From NCBI GenBank assembly GCA_021613375.1, contig CM038709.1, forward strand, positions 35,744,428 through 35,808,427: 64,000 nt of DNA. Reading direction: 5' to 3'. Made by a program: the position numbers and the translations under genes. Shown piece by piece: positions 1-12,454 of the stretch. The notes beneath the pieces were generated by a model. That model was given only the letters and a program-made list of their open reading frames with translations. It was not told the DNA's origin and made no database searches. The stretch's first letter is position 1; the number at the start of each line of letters is the position of its first letter. This stretch comes from Megaleporinus macrocephalus (Eukaryota; Chordata; Actinopteri; Characiformes; Anostomidae).

Positions 1-497
1 TCTAATAATACTATGAGTAATATTACTATGAGTTGCACCGATACTGATACTGTAGTGGTACTGGCACTCAAACACAGTATATGTATCAGTGATTGGAATT
101 CAGATACCTGAGATTAACAGGTTCTGTCTACTGGTACATCCATACTAGCACTCAGAACTTACAACATGTGGAGGTGTTGGAGAGGAGCGGCAGTTAAAAT
201 AATCATGGCTAAATCTGTAAGAGCAAGATTTTGGCGATAAAAACACGCTAACAGAAGCTGCTTACCTGAAAGTCAGTATGTTAGTAATCACTTATTTGCT
301 GCCTTATAGTTACTTATAATCTAGAAGGAACTGCCAGACTTTCAGCATAATAATGGCTTCATTTAGCCTTTAGCATAGCAACCTGCTAGCTGGACTAGTG
401 TGTCCACTAGCCACACCTGTGCTGAGCAGTGGGGGTCTCGTGACCTGTCGCTTCAACCAAGCCATATAAAACACTGAAAGTGGCTGCTACTGACAAC

Positions 498-656
498 ATG
501 GACGACTTACGAGTTATATTTACTAAACTCCAGCAGCGTCTGACTGTAGCGCAAGTGAATGAGATGCATGTACGAGACAAACGACTTTTGAAATTTGGAT
601 ATGAAGCAACATTCAGCTCAGTTTCTGCCACCAGAGGAGCTGCAAAGTGGTCATGA
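498..656 (+). other. 52-codon ORF of unknown origin
   Basis: An ATG-initiated frame of 52 codons ends in TGA at 654-656. Its amino-acid make-up is mixed and protein-like (for example DDLRVIFTKLQQRL near the start), unlike the low-complexity frames around it. It lies in tmeff2 intron 1 on the opposite strand. No splice-site pair, promoter or polyadenylation signal supports it as a gene, and I do not recognise the protein. A fragment of an old repeat or a chance ORF are both possible. Confidence 0.2.
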
Positions 657-3600
657 GTATATACCACGGGTTTATTTATATACTGTTCAGTTCTGTTTTT
701 AAACTCTTTGAACAATTTTATGTTTACCTAAGTTTACACTAGTTACATAATAGTAAACACTCTCTATACTATAAAAGTACTGTGACATCATTTATCATGA
801 TTATGCAACATTATTAGTAATTATAAGAAATTATTATATCATAATTGTTTCTTACATGCGTTTCCAATAACGGGCTGCGTATTAATAAAATAACCGATGC
901 CAATTTTTTAAGAGTAATGCATTTACATGGTTATTTTGTTAAGATTATGTATTTATTTATCAAGTAACACATAATCACCTAAAGCCATAGTTCTAATAAT
1001 TAACAAGCCCATTTCATCATCACTGAAATGATTGTTCTTCCATAATTATTTAACTTGCACAACTGTTGTTAATCTAAAATTTGTCAGCTGATCCTTTTCA
1101 GATGGACTTAACACTAACTATAAATAACTGTAAGTGTGATTATATCACACACATCGTCATCACAAACAAGTCTGTTCATCTAAAAGGTTGCGTAAGACTT
1201 TATTTGCAATCCTGAATCTCTGACCTCATGTTAGTGTTAACCAGCCATTTCCCATCATCTCCCACGTGCTTTGCAATTCTCTCAAGCCCAAAATCTGAAT
1301 CACAAATTAACAGTCTGGATGTTTTGGACTTAATCACATTGACAATCGCACCTTATCCACCAGTCAGTAAAGATGTTTTGTGTTTTCCTGGTAGGCTAAA
1401 GGGTTCTAATGGTTTAACAGATGTTCTGGAACTGATTCCAGATGAACTTGATGGTTTCCCAATGGGACATAAAGGTGACCACTACACAAAAATAGTGGTA
1501 ACAATCAGGTTTTAATCCTAAAGGCACTATTGGTTTAAATTTTTCAGAAGGGACCATCTTGACACCCAGAGCGGTGATTAGATGAACCCAACAGAAAAGC
1601 AACATGTTGCCTCGCTCGTCTGCCCTCAAGGCACAAACATAGCCTAAACACAGAAGCCCAAATAATACCATATAACAAAGCTAGATCTATTACAACAGAA
1701 ATACTTTTAAAAAGCTTCATTATTTGTAATTATTTGTAAACATACAACATGCAAATTATATATTGAACATATAAGAGATAAATGAAAGGGAAGTTTCACT
1801 GATTACCCAATATATATGCATAATTCATAACTTCTGATATGGATATGAACAGAAACATAACAAGTCACATTTCTGTACGGTGATAATGATAGGAACCAGG
1901 GGTCACGATGTCTTCAACACAAATACAAACATGTTGTTTAGTATCCAAAACCCCCAATGAACCTACATAATGTGGTATGTTATTATAGTAGTAAACTGGA
2001 ATAAAATATGATTTCTTTAGGACTATTTAGCCTCTCTGCGCCCGTTATGTATGTGCCCACCATAAAGGGATTTTTAAAAATGGTGTTTTAGGCTAAAAGC
2101 TTATGACAAAAACAATGTCCCAATATCAAGTGGTGTATTTTAAGCTTTAAGAGGCTTTAAACACTTTGGACGTTTGATTCCCATGAACATAATCCTGACT
2201 TGGGTTCTGCAGTACCAAATTCCTTAGTTAACTTGTTTTAAATTGTGTAGAAGTGGTGGAATCGTTCCCACATAGAGTTGACTTAAGTCTGGATAGAAAC
2301 AAATGAACACCAAAAGTGTATTCAACAGCAAAGTCCCCAGCGAAAATTAAAGTTTATTCGTGAGCAGCTGTTCTTAATCCTGGACTACAGAGCACATTCA
2401 CCAGTGTAGGTGTTCATTTAACTTTGGAGATTTTACTGAGTGCTGTGGTAGTAAACGGCACAGAGAAATTGGGAGAGGAAAAAGACTTTCAGGCCTCCAT
2501 AAATCAGAAAACGATTTAAGGGGGACTACTGCTGCTTCTGGTGCTGCTGAGGGAATGTCCTTGGCAGCTGAGAGCTAAAAAAGATTTTTGTACAACGACC
2601 TACTTCAGTGAAAGAGTAAAGAAACAAGCTCTGAAGCTACGCTCGGCTAATCGCTACTTAACGTTTCTCTAGCTGTTCTGAAGCAGCAGGTTAAAAGTTG
2701 GAAAATGTAAAAAGTGCCACTGTTTGTTCATCACACACAATAAATGCGCTGCTTGTGTTCATTACGCACGTGAAAAATAAACGCGAAAAATGTATGCTAG
2801 CTAGCCATCAAACATTAGTTGACATCTGCGGTGATGTTTAGAGGGGAAAAGGGCGCCGGACCCTCGTCAATGTGGGTCGTTTAGGAGGAATGAGGGGGCA
2901 GGATGATGGTAGGAATAATAAATAAACGAAGTCATTTTTAACTAATTTCTGGAGAATGCCGTTCACATACTGTCCCTCATTCATGATCAACTTGGTGGCA
3001 GACTCGCACATTGGATTCAGGGGTTGAACCTTAAACCAGAAAAAGCGAATATTCTGGTTTTCTTGGCCAAAACAACAGGCCTGAATCTCAGTCTATAGAA
3101 AACAATCACAGTTTACATCGCACTTCCAATATAAATCAGAAAAATTGCAATTAGACATTTTCCTCAAATCATTCAGTCCCAATACAGACTGTTTTTACAC
3201 TGGACATGCCATAATGCTGGTACGGTCCGGTTTCGCCCACGAGTATCATTATAATTTATAATTTTGTAGCATTTTCCGGTCTTCTTAACACCTTTACAGA
3301 GCTGCTGATATTCTCACGCTTCGCCGAGACTCTCCACTCCCTGAGCCTCAAACGGATGTGGTCAAAGATCGTGAATAAAAATACTAAACAGGCTCGTAAT
3401 TTTAACTTTCAGTAACACGTTTTATGGGTATTTGCTGCCACTTTCTCCTATAAACACCCCACAGACTCAAAAATGAAGACGAAGTTTTAAGGGGGGGTTT
3501 GCAGCTGCTGCTGGGGTGTCCTGTCACACCGAGTCCGAGTATTAAGAACAAGGAAATTATTAAAATAATTAAAAAGAAAGAAAACAAACGAAAATCCAAT

Positions 3601-3698
3601 TCCAATAATAAATGGTACCAATATAATACCAATATAAATGGTACAATTACATTGTGAAATCTTACTCTACACGCTGAAATAATAAAACAAAAAATATT

Positions 3699-3699
<1 letters not shown>

Positions 3700-3757
<58 letters not shown>
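3700..3757. repeat. (AAT)n microsatellite
   Basis: About 19 AAT/ATA repeats lie just downstream of the tmeff2 exon 1 donor. They generate the spurious poly-Tyr and poly-Ile frames seen on the minus strand. Confidence 0.95.
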
Positions 3758-3759
<2 letters not shown>

Positions 3760-3833
3760 TATAAAATAAGAAAAGAAATTCCCTGCGGCACCCAAAAGCC
3801 GCTCCCAGCACAACCAGCACCATCCAGCCTTAC

Positions 3834-4002
3834 CGGAGCAATTCCAGCCGGTGGGGGTCTGGCAGTCGCTCAGCGAGGACGACGGGAAGGCGCGGGGCTG
3901 CAGCACTGGGAAGGCGGCAAGGAGCGAGACGACGGCGAGCCGCAGCCAGTCCCCAGCGGCCCGGCTCCAGCGCGCCACCCTCATCCTCATCCTCACACTC
4001 AT
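3834..4002 (-). CDS. tmeff2: tmeff2 exon 1 (tomoregulin-2, signal peptide and mature N-terminus), partial gene
   Basis: TMEFF2 is a single-pass membrane proteoglycan with two follistatin modules and one EGF-like domain. This exon encodes 56 residues plus one base of the next codon. Residues 1-36 form a basic start followed by a hydrophobic signal-peptide core (WLRLAVVSLLAAFPVL). The mature N-terminus carries LSDCQTPTGWNCS(G), which I recognise as the highly conserved start of vertebrate TMEFF2, just before the first follistatin module. Translation is followed directly by a donor GTAAGG on the minus strand (3833-3828), splitting a Gly codon in phase 1. I chose the ATG at 4002-4000 because it is the first ATG in the open frame and has A at -3; two more in-frame ATGs follow within seven residues. 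No follistatin exon was recognised in 1-3833, so the rest of the gene should lie left of the window. The name rests on a short but distinctive motif; which teleost paralogue it is cannot be told. Confidence 0.87.
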
Positions 4003-4760
4003 CCTCCTCCTCCCGCCGGCAGGTCCCGCACACTCAGATCCCCGCGCGCGCTTCACGGACGAGCCCCGCGCTCACACCCCGACACGCGGGCATTTTCCGA
4101 GGGGGAGAGTTTGGCCCATGGAGAGGGGTCCGCCAAGTGGCGAGGATAAAGAGGGTGATGAAGAGGCTGAAGGCGTCCAGAAAGTGCAAGAACAAAGCTA
4201 GAGAAGACGCGCGAGCCCAAAACACAATTCCATCCGCCGAAGTTGTTTCTAACATCCACCGCGGTAGATTGCTCCGGGTTGCGCGCGCGCGCGCGTGTGT
4301 CTGTACAGGCTCTTCAGTCCCCGTCCGTCTCCCTCTCTCGCTCGATCGCTCTCTCTCTCTCGCTCTCGCGCACATATACACATACACACACAAGCACGCG
4401 CTCCGTCTTGATCACTCCCACAATAGCGCGCTGCACGCGCAGCACCCGGTTTTCGAGCGAACCCCGTGGTCACATGACTCTGAAGAGGCGGGATTTAAGA
4501 GGCACTGTCGCGGCGCTGATTGGATGATTTTAGACGTTGTTCCTTTTCGCCACCTGTTTTCCTCAATGTCACGCCTCCCGGCTGGTAGCTCAACTAAACA
4601 AGCAGTCCGCCCAACTACTAGCCTATTAGAGCGATACTGTAAGCCAATTGCTGTCGGGAGGGTGTGGCCGCGCCAGCCAGGAGGCGGGGCTTCCCGGAAT
4701 ACGGGTGGGGTTCAGTCCGCTCAAGTTCAGTTCGTGTCTACAACGTATTCTGAAGAGTTT
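4003..4760 (-). promoter_or_regulatory. CpG-island promoter and 5'UTR of tmeff2
   Basis: This GC- and CpG-rich block stands out sharply from the AT-rich flanks and sits directly upstream of the tmeff2 start codon. It contains GC-box-like words (GGCGGGG near 4683-4689, GGCGGG near 4487-4492), an inverted CCAAT box (CTGATTGG, 4516-4523), a direct CCAAT (4644-4648), an alternating (GC)n/(GT)n tract (4281-4300) that could adopt Z-DNA, and a CT-rich tract (about 4330-4370). No TATA box is placed convincingly, as expected for a CpG-island promoter. The transcription start cannot be fixed from sequence alone. Confidence 0.75.
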
Positions 4761-7700
4761 GGGAGGATAAAACAGATTGTAGATTAAACGTAAACCAGTA
4801 CTATAATTGGACAGCATAATCGCGCCGTCACAAAACCTTTTTGAAGGCATATTGTGTCGATTTTAAAAAGACTTTGGCATAACCAAATTGGTCAAATTTA
4901 AGCAATGTCAGTAAGAATTCATGTGAGATGCGCCATTCTACAGAAACTTACTAAGTCAGAATTGTTCACAGTGGTGTTGATGGGAACCAGACGTCCAACT
5001 CTAAAAGGTTTCTCACAAAATGTTATTATATTAAATGGTTATGAATTGGCTGCTTGATGTCTACGGTGCTGTTTTACAGGAGTTTTGGGAATATTCTGGT
5101 GTTTAAATCCATCGATGGCCAAGGATGTCCAAAAAGATATCAGATTTTTACATATTTTCCCATAATCCACCCTCCATATGCAACTTAGAAGACACATGTA
5201 GGTTCACTGTTGGTTTTAGACATTACATAAAATGTATGTATTGTCACCATGTCTTGTCTTGTAGAAATGGTGACCCCTTGTTCCTATCAACACCACTGTA
5301 AATAAACCTGATTCATTTCACACCAAATCACTCTGAATTAAACATGTGAACTGGCTATTCAAACTATTCAATGATAACTAAATTCTTAGCTCCTTTGACA
5401 TTTGGAAGCTAACTTACTGAGTGAGATGAGCCATCCACTAGAAGGTTCAAATTTCAAGACATATGGTATATTCTTGGGTGTGCTCTTCGTCAAGGCACTC
5501 AACCCTACACTGCCCCAGGTGGTGCTGCTCTGCTAATGCTGTGCTACTCTTACTCTGGCTCTGGGCATTAGTAGGCAGCACAATGACACATATTCCAGAT
5601 ATACCCCCCCACACACACATAGTTCTTGTTTCTCATTCAAATAATGTAAATATAGATAATTCTACTAATCTAATTCAACATCAGAGTGGAAACATATTTG
5701 GGACTACGTAAACAATACCAGATGTTTCAGTAGTGAATGTTTTGATAGTCCACACTGATTTTCAGACTTTATGATATATGAACTTTAAAACAATGGGATC
5801 TAAGTGCTGTGACCATGGGAAACAGGGATGCAGTCCCCTTCCTGCTCTAAAATGCAGGGGCATGGCTTTAGTAGGGACGTGTTTTAATGCTTAAATTGAT
5901 GGTTTGTTTCATTTATAATTAAACTCATGATAAATGTAAATCTTTTTACTTCATTTTAAATGAAACTAATATATCTTATTTTACTCAGGTTCAAATTTTA
6001 TATACAACATCAAGGAACATCATTTATGTCCTGTGTTCCAATCAGAGTATGTGTTCCTGACTTGTCGCCTTAATTAGAGAATGTGCCTCTGATTTGTCGA
6101 CCAATCAGAGTCTGTGTTCCTGACTTGCTGACCAATCAGAGGCTGTGTTTCCGACCTGTCAAACAATCAGAGGCTGACTTATTAATATAACATGTCTAAT
6201 TTAAGACCTACAATCCATTTTTTGCTTTCACAGAACATTACTCTAGTGGTCTTCTGGCTCATTATTCTTTTGTTATAGAGAGTAGCGATTTTCTACATGG
6301 TACAATTCAATGCTTACTATTCTTGTTCAGTGTTTGTCTAATGTTGGACTCAAGAACACTGACATTAGGCCTGCATCCTTAGCTGTTGCCCTGAACAGCT
6401 CCCAGAATTGTCTGCATCTTAATCTTGAAGTCATTTTTATTGGATGACCACTCCAGGAAAGGGTAACAACCACGTTGAATCCCCTTCATGATTCAACATA
6501 ATTGTTACAGTGGATTGGCAGTGCAAACTTGACAGAAACAGTTTACAAATGAATGAACACTGGCAAATAAATATCTAAACACTTCACAAACTTAATTTGA
6601 CTAAAATATGGTGTGCATTGTTAGATGTGTGTGGTAAAGACCAGACAGTAATGGATTGTCATTCTGTTAACTGAACCTACTAACCATCATCATCACCTAT
6701 ATCAAATGAGGATTTACACGTTTATAACTTTTACCAAAAAATACATTCAATATTGGATCACTTTGTTCAATAAGTGAATGAAAAACTATACAACTGTTTG
6801 TGTTTTTAGTTTTACTGTGTTCCCTTTATCAACTGTTATATGAAAATTCACCTGTCATTTTATGATAAAATAAACATATGAGTTATATAAAAGAGGCTAC
6901 AGATGATAAGGAAAGTCTCAGTTCAAATAAGGGAACAGTAACAAGTTGCCAGCATCTTTAAAACCTTCTTTACTTATGCAAAAAATACTCTATTCTGCCT
7001 CATTTTTCACAAGGCAGTAACTAATGATGCAGTAATTGCCCTCTTTAGGGCCTTGTGCGCAGAGTTCTCTTTTGGTGAATGTGACCTGCGGGAGGTCTTG
7101 TCTAGTATAGCATGGTATATGTCTATAAGACTCAAACTTACAGAATAGTATGTAGTACAGCTGATGTCTTGCAACCTGGCATGTTCGTAAAGTGATAAAT
7201 GAGGATGTGTTAATGTCTACACCTGCAGGAGGAAAACAAGCCTCTCAGAATCACACTGGATTTGTGGATGCATTAGTGCTTCTTTATGGAGTGAGCCGTA
7301 GACTGCAGGAGTGCCTGTTTATGTTTGCGTGTAAGATATATGGAGACAGAGAGTTGATTTTCTTGCGTATTCTACTGAGATCTGTTTCTTCATGTGTCTT
7401 CATTTGTCAGGGGAGAACAAGCACGCCTACGGTGTGATGTAGCCTAAATGTGTGACCGGATGCTCGTCTGCTGGTAGAGCAAGGCCCCAAGACACGATAT
7501 TATCACAGTACTTGAGTCATGATCGGGGTGCAAATTTGGTCTGACAAGTTGGGGGGGTAGTGGGTGTAGAGCAGCATCAGGAGGCTGTTGCGTACATACC
7601 GCAACTGATTCATTAACTAGAAAAAACAAAGCAGCAGTCAGAATTATTATAATGACATTTAATGTTTTATATGTCAATAATAAAACACAAAAACAAACAA

Positions 7701-8525
7701 TACTGTAGTGCTCACCGCTACCGAGAGAAACACAGCTTTCACAAGTCCTGGTGATTTCTTATCAGCTTTTGTTGACCACAGCCATGCAGTACATAGGCAG
7801 ACTGAAGTTGAGTGATATATTTCAATGGATATATTTCTGTCTGTGAACCATTTTACAATTTCTTTTTTAATTAGTGAGACACTGATAAAGGTTTTAAAGG
7901 CTTTTTTAACTCTAACCCACTTGCCAAAACAACATTGAGAATATATCTCTGTCATTCCCACTCCAGACCTGGAATGCCTACTATAGACCTATGTAACTTT
8001 GCAGGAGCGTGCACGACACCATTACCAAGAACAGCGTACCACTTATGACATCACATATCAACTACTATGGGTCTACAGCTAGCTATACATACATAATACT
8101 AGATTGTGGTTATTGTTCTTGCTCAGTAATGCAGGATGTCCTGTCAAAGCACCATTTCTAAGCTTGAAAGGTGAAGGTCCATATCTCCTCTTACACAACT
8201 CCTTTCCAGGCTATTGGCCACTCAGTGTTGTTGTTGTACCGTTGTAAGTGCTTGGAGGAGATTCCAGGCACTCGAATGTGCACCGTTATTGTCTTGGTCA
8301 ATGTTGGGTGTACAAAGCATGTAACAGTAATGTAATCACTTGGGTGAGGCATTATTCATCACTCTAACGCAGAGCTTCAGTCTTTATAAGCATATGCAAG
8401 TTCCTCCTACTTAACCACGAATGGCTCCCCCTTGTGGAGAATGTTCAGCCTACTAAACTTAAGGGACTGTGGTCCATGAGGTGCACTGGAAACAACACTG
8501 AATATATAAAATTCATTAAAAAATA
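4761..8525. other. Intergenic DNA, no gene seen
   Basis: AT-rich sequence upstream of tmeff2 with only short random ORFs. The one structured piece is a 31-bp tandem repeat at 6038-6176. No RNA gene or coding exon was recognised. Confidence 0.5.
6038..6176. repeat. 31-bp tandem repeat carrying CCAAT boxes
   Basis: Four full units and a partial fifth start at about 6038, 6071, 6101, 6132 and 6163 (spacing 30-33 bp). The unit begins CCAATCAGAG and continues with a TGTGTTCCTGACTTGTC-like segment. Three units keep a perfect CCAATCAGAG; the second is AATTAGAG and the fifth ACAATCAGAG. Confidence 0.85.
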
Positions 8526-8529
8526 AGAT

Positions 8530-9062
8530 CATTAGTAGGGGTGTGACAAGACACTAATCTCACCTATATTGGGTTCACGAGAACGAGATTTTAAAATATT
8601 TTTTAAAAAACTTCAAAGATGAAAAATATGTCCATTTGACAAAGTCAAACACGCAAACTCAACAGGATAGTTTCTCTCCTTTATGAGGCTCTTGAATCTA
8701 ATTTGTTTCGTAATTGTGAAATATTGCACCTCTAGACGTCCAAACATTGGTTGTTATGGTGATGCTTTCTGACTCTTTTAGAGTCTGTTTAATTTTACCC
8801 ATGGTCTCTTTGAAAAGATTCAGGACCACCGTGTGAGCAAAGTCAAATACAAAGTCAAAATCCCTAGACGGAGAGTAAACCATACATATGGTCTTCTTCA
8901 CTACTGCTTCAAAGTAGGATGTTGCATTGTAAGACAGAAGACAAGACAGATGTATGGGTTCAATATTTAAGCACAGGGCACTCATAACGTAGCTGCCAAA
9001 CACTTGAATAACATCACAAAACTGTTACTACATTGAGCCATTTCATGGGAATGGCACAGACC
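8530..9062 (-). pseudogene. hAT-family transposase relic (minus strand)
   Basis: A 101-codon open stretch on the minus strand (9003-8698) ends with a segment reading ITITTNVWTSRGAI, which matches the conserved TTDxWTSR signature of ZBED-like hAT transposases, preceded by a typical Leu/Lys-rich helix (LNLFKETMGKIKQTL). Left of it, at 8539-8620, lies AGGGGTGTGAC followed by repeats of CACGAGA/ACGAGATT, which resembles the terminus of fish hAT elements. No N-terminal BED finger or C-terminal dimerisation domain was seen, so the copy is truncated. Confidence 0.6.
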
Positions 9063-9301
9063 CTGAATGATTTTCAGACCAAAAATGTTTGCATTGTCCT
9101 GCCACACAGAGCAGCTACACATGGAGCCTGATTGCCAGACTGTTATGCCCTGCTTTGTGCTCTGTTATAGTCATTGTCAATGTTGGAGGTACAAGGCAAC
9201 ACAATTACTTTTACTGTAATTACAATTTAAATTCTTAAAGTCAAGTTACAGTTCTTTTTTATAGAATTATCTAAAAATGTGTTCCATGAGTTATACACGG
9301 C

Positions 9302-9330
9302 ATGTAACACAATGTTCCATTGTGTTACAT
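9302..9330. repeat. Perfect 13-bp inverted repeat with 3-nt loop
   Basis: ATGTAACACAATG (9302-9314), TTC, CATTGTGTTACAT (9318-9330). The arms match perfectly. It lies between the two hAT fragments, inside AT-rich repeat-like DNA with GGTTCC and GAACCC words typical of small fish MITEs. Confidence 0.85.
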
Positions 9331-9529
9331 CCTTCTCATGGACAAATGTTTTTCTCTATGATGGAAAACCTTTTTGTTTATGGTTCCTTAAAAAATGCTT
9401 TTAAAATAGTTCCATATGGCACAAAAAAAGGGTTTCACTGTCATTACAAGTCAAGCCCTTTTGCAGTAGTAGGGAACCCTTTCTGCTAAGAGAGACTGGA
9501 AGGTTGATCCCTTTCATAAATAGCATCAG

Positions 9530-9733
9530 GCCAGAAATCCCTAGATGGAGAGTAAACCATACATATGGTCTTCTTCACTACTCCATTAAAAAAGATGTTG
9601 CAGTGCAAGACAGAAGATGAGACAGATGTATGGCTTCAATGTTTAAGCACAGGGTTGTTTGTAATGGAGCCGCCAAAGACGTGTAATATCATACAACTGT
9701 TACTATATAGAGTCATTTCACAGGAATAGCACA
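9530..9733 (-). repeat. Second, shorter copy of the hAT relic
   Basis: About 200 bp closely repeat 8860-9062 in the same orientation, including the run CCATACATATGGTCTTCTTC. The two copies differ by substitutions and small indels. This may be local duplication of the hAT fragment or two related insertions. Confidence 0.75.
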
Positions 9734-9816
9734 GATCTTGTGAATAATCTTGTGCCTGATCTCTGGAGACCTATGTGAGTCTGTTCTTGGTTTTCCTTCC
9801 AAAAGTTTAGACACAA

Positions 9817-10402
9817 TATATATATACCACCTCCTTGTTTCTTCTCTCACTTATAGTTTTACAATTACAGACTGTTGTCCATCTGTTTCTCTGCATACTT
9901 TGTTAGTCTGTTCTTTAATGGTAAGGACTCCCTCATAACCACCACAGAGCACATATTATTTGGGTGGTGGATCATTCTTAGCACTGCAAAGACACTGACA
10001 TGTTGGTATTGTGTTAGTGTGTGTTGTGCCCTCACTGTCCACTCTTTTGGACATTCCTATCTTGTTGGCCCACCTTGTAAATGCAATGTTAGAGACAATA
10101 GCTAATCTGTTGATGCACATCCTGATACTGCGGTGTCTAACTACAGCAGCACTTACACCAGCACAACACACACTAATACACATGTCAGTGTAATTGCAGT
10201 GCTGAGAATGATCCACCACCCAAATAATACTTGCTCTGTGGTGCTCCTGTGGGGGTCCTGATCAAATTATACAGAGAAATACATGAATTACAGTCTGTAA
10301 CTGTCAAATGACAAGTGTACCTGCATGATAAGTGGAGCTGATAATATGCACAATGAGTTTAGATACAATGATCTGGTTATATTGTTATGGCTGGTTAATG
10401 TA
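9817..10402. mobile_element. Palindromic (foldback) MITE
   Basis: Left arm (about 9820-10030) and right arm (about 10180-10400) are diverged inverted copies. The best-matched stretch pairs the region around ATTTGGGTGGTGGATCATTC on the left with the reverse complement around GAATGATCCACCACCCAAAT on the right. The right end reads GTTATGGCTGGTTAATG. This is the layout of an abundant palindromic element I recognise from otophysan fish genomes. Its open frames are by-products of the palindrome. Confidence 0.75.
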
Positions 10403-11379
10403 TAATATACTATTGGCACTTAAAGTGTAATTTCAAAATATTCTGCATTATAATTCAGAGTGGTTTTGGTATAAAACGGTTCAAAATTTTTTTACACAAA
10501 TTTTTATACCAATTTTTGCCACCTGTGAACCTACATATCAGTTTTTATATATAATGTTGAGCATTGACGTGTCAATTTCCTACCACTGCTGTTGCAAACT
10601 AAGATTCTGATTCAGTATTTTTAAATCAAGGCACTCTCAATGTTTTTATCAATGTTTTTTATATTAATATTACATGCTTAATTATGCAGAAATTAGAGAA
10701 ATTTGGTCATTTTAAAATGATGTAACATAAGTCATACCACAGCCATCAGGATGATGCCCTGAATAAAAGCGTGCAAAACATGCTGTTCATTCCAAAAGAT
10801 GTTTGAGACTTTGGATGTAAAACATAAATACTAAACCATATACCACGGCTCATATAAAAATAGTCAGGCCTAGTTATTCTGTGAAACTCTGATGAATGGA
10901 GAGAGCGACCAGAACTCAATTAAAACCCAGTTCCCACATGTGGCCCTATAAAAGCACTTCCCTTGTGTTATATAATATCCTCTATTTGAGCCTCACCTTT
11001 TTGAAATTGTGTTCTGCTTCGCTGTGTTTCTCATCTTCCTGTACCATTCCCAAAAGCTTTCTTTTCAACAGCTCTGCCCTGTTTTCTCCCCTCACCAGTC
11101 AAGTATCATTAATACACATACATATAGCTCAGTGTTTTTTACTGGAGGCAGTGAATCTCCTGGTGGCACTTTTGTAAAAGCAGTTGTAAAAGCACCTTAC
11201 TCTTCATGCTGCATCGCGTCCAATTTCAGTCTGTAATTAAGACTGTTTGATGAGCTGTTGATGAAGGGCTCCATAGACTTAAAGGGTTTTGGAAAAAAGG
11301 TAATAATGATACACTGTTGGCCTGCAAAATACAGATTTAGATGCATTTCAGCATAACTTTATTATTCATATTGTCACCA
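10403..11379. other. Intergenic DNA, no gene seen
   Basis: AT-rich sequence with short random ORFs. No motif, repeat or coding exon recognised. Confidence 0.5.
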
Positions 11380-12010
11380 ATATGGCCATGCCAGTGCCGC
11401 TGCACACAAACCCTTAGATCACTATGCGCAATGCCAAGCTTTGGCTAGAGTGGTGTAAAGCACCACCACTGGACTTTGGAGCAGTGAAACTGAGTTCTCT
11501 GGAATGATGACTCACTATCTGGCAGTCTGATGGACAAATCTGGGTTTGGTGGATGCCAGGAGATCAGTATCTACTGAAATGCATAGTGCCAGTTGGTTGA
11601 GGGGGATAATGGTCTGAGTTTTTTTCAGGATTTGAGCTCTGACCTTTAGTTCCAGTAAAGGGTGATGTTAATGCTACAGCACATAAAGACATTTTTTTTA
11701 TACAGTCATGTGATTATAACTTTGTGGCTGCATTTTGGGAAGGAGCCTGACTATCCCCCTGTGCACAAAGCCAGCTCTGTAAAGACATGGTTTGAGGAGT
11801 TTGGTGTGGAGGAACTCCAGGTGGCCGGCACAGAGTCCTGACCTCAACCCCACTGAATACCTTTGGGGTAAACTTGAACATCGATTGTGTGTTTCATTCA
11901 ACATCGGTGCCTGACCTCACAAATGCTCTTTTTTCACTGAATGGGCACAAATTCCCACAGACACAATCCAAAATTTCACAGAGAAGCTTTACAGAAAAGT
12001 TGAGACGTTT
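11380..12010 (+). pseudogene. Tc1/mariner transposase relic (C-terminal two thirds)
   Basis: The DNA aligns by eye with the common fish Tc1-like transposase. It contains the GTGGTGTAAAGCACC...CCACTGGACT segment, GTCTGATGGACAAATCTGGG, TTCCAGTAAAGGGTGATG, GTGCACAAAGCCAGCTCTGT, and then CAGAGTCCTGACCTCAACCC, which corresponds to the SPDLNP motif carrying the second catalytic Asp. The frame is broken by many indels and stops. The right end is lost in a (TTTA)n tract at about 12010. Confidence 0.8.
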
Positions 12011-12454
12011 ATTTATTTATTTATTTATTTATACGGTTATTTTATATTTTCTTGATGTTTTTTGTACCAATTATGCCCACAATTCATTCTACATGACCAT
12101 AGGCTTATTTGTTAGAGCCATCAAAGATAAATGAGCTCTGTTCTGCTGGCTGTCCTGTATTAAGCCTCCTTCAGAACATCACTTGGACGTTAATACTTTA
12201 ACATGTGAGGGCACAGATAAACTGCTGTAGCCTGAATATAGGTGGATATATGTTAATAAGTTGGTTCCTGTGACATCACAGAAACAACACATTAAAAACA
12301 GACAGTGTTTGCAACATATGTTCCATATATGGACTGAAGTGTGAACAGTATATTTTAAAACCGTAACTATGTTTACATATAACTTTAGAATCCTTTTTTT
12401 TTTTTAAAGTGGGGAAAATTAAATTTTCCATGATATGAACCCTTGTATGTCCAG

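Larger units (their letters stand above)
1..3833 (-). other. tmeff2 intron 1 (5' part)
   Basis: By position this is intron sequence downstream of the exon 1 donor on the minus strand. It is AT-rich, with no convincing exon on either strand. It includes an AAT microsatellite (3700-3757) and a 52-codon plus-strand ORF (498-656) described separately. Otherwise I see nothing annotatable. Confidence 0.6.

Noticed and set aside
3402..3791. Minus-strand frames with poly-Ile or poly-Tyr
   Set aside because: They are read-through of the (AAT)n microsatellite beyond the tmeff2 donor.
4137..4787. 216-codon plus-strand frame in the CpG island
   Set aside because: Low-stop-codon GC-rich DNA with microsatellite-derived Ser/Leu/Arg runs; it opposes the tmeff2 promoter and has no recognisable domain.
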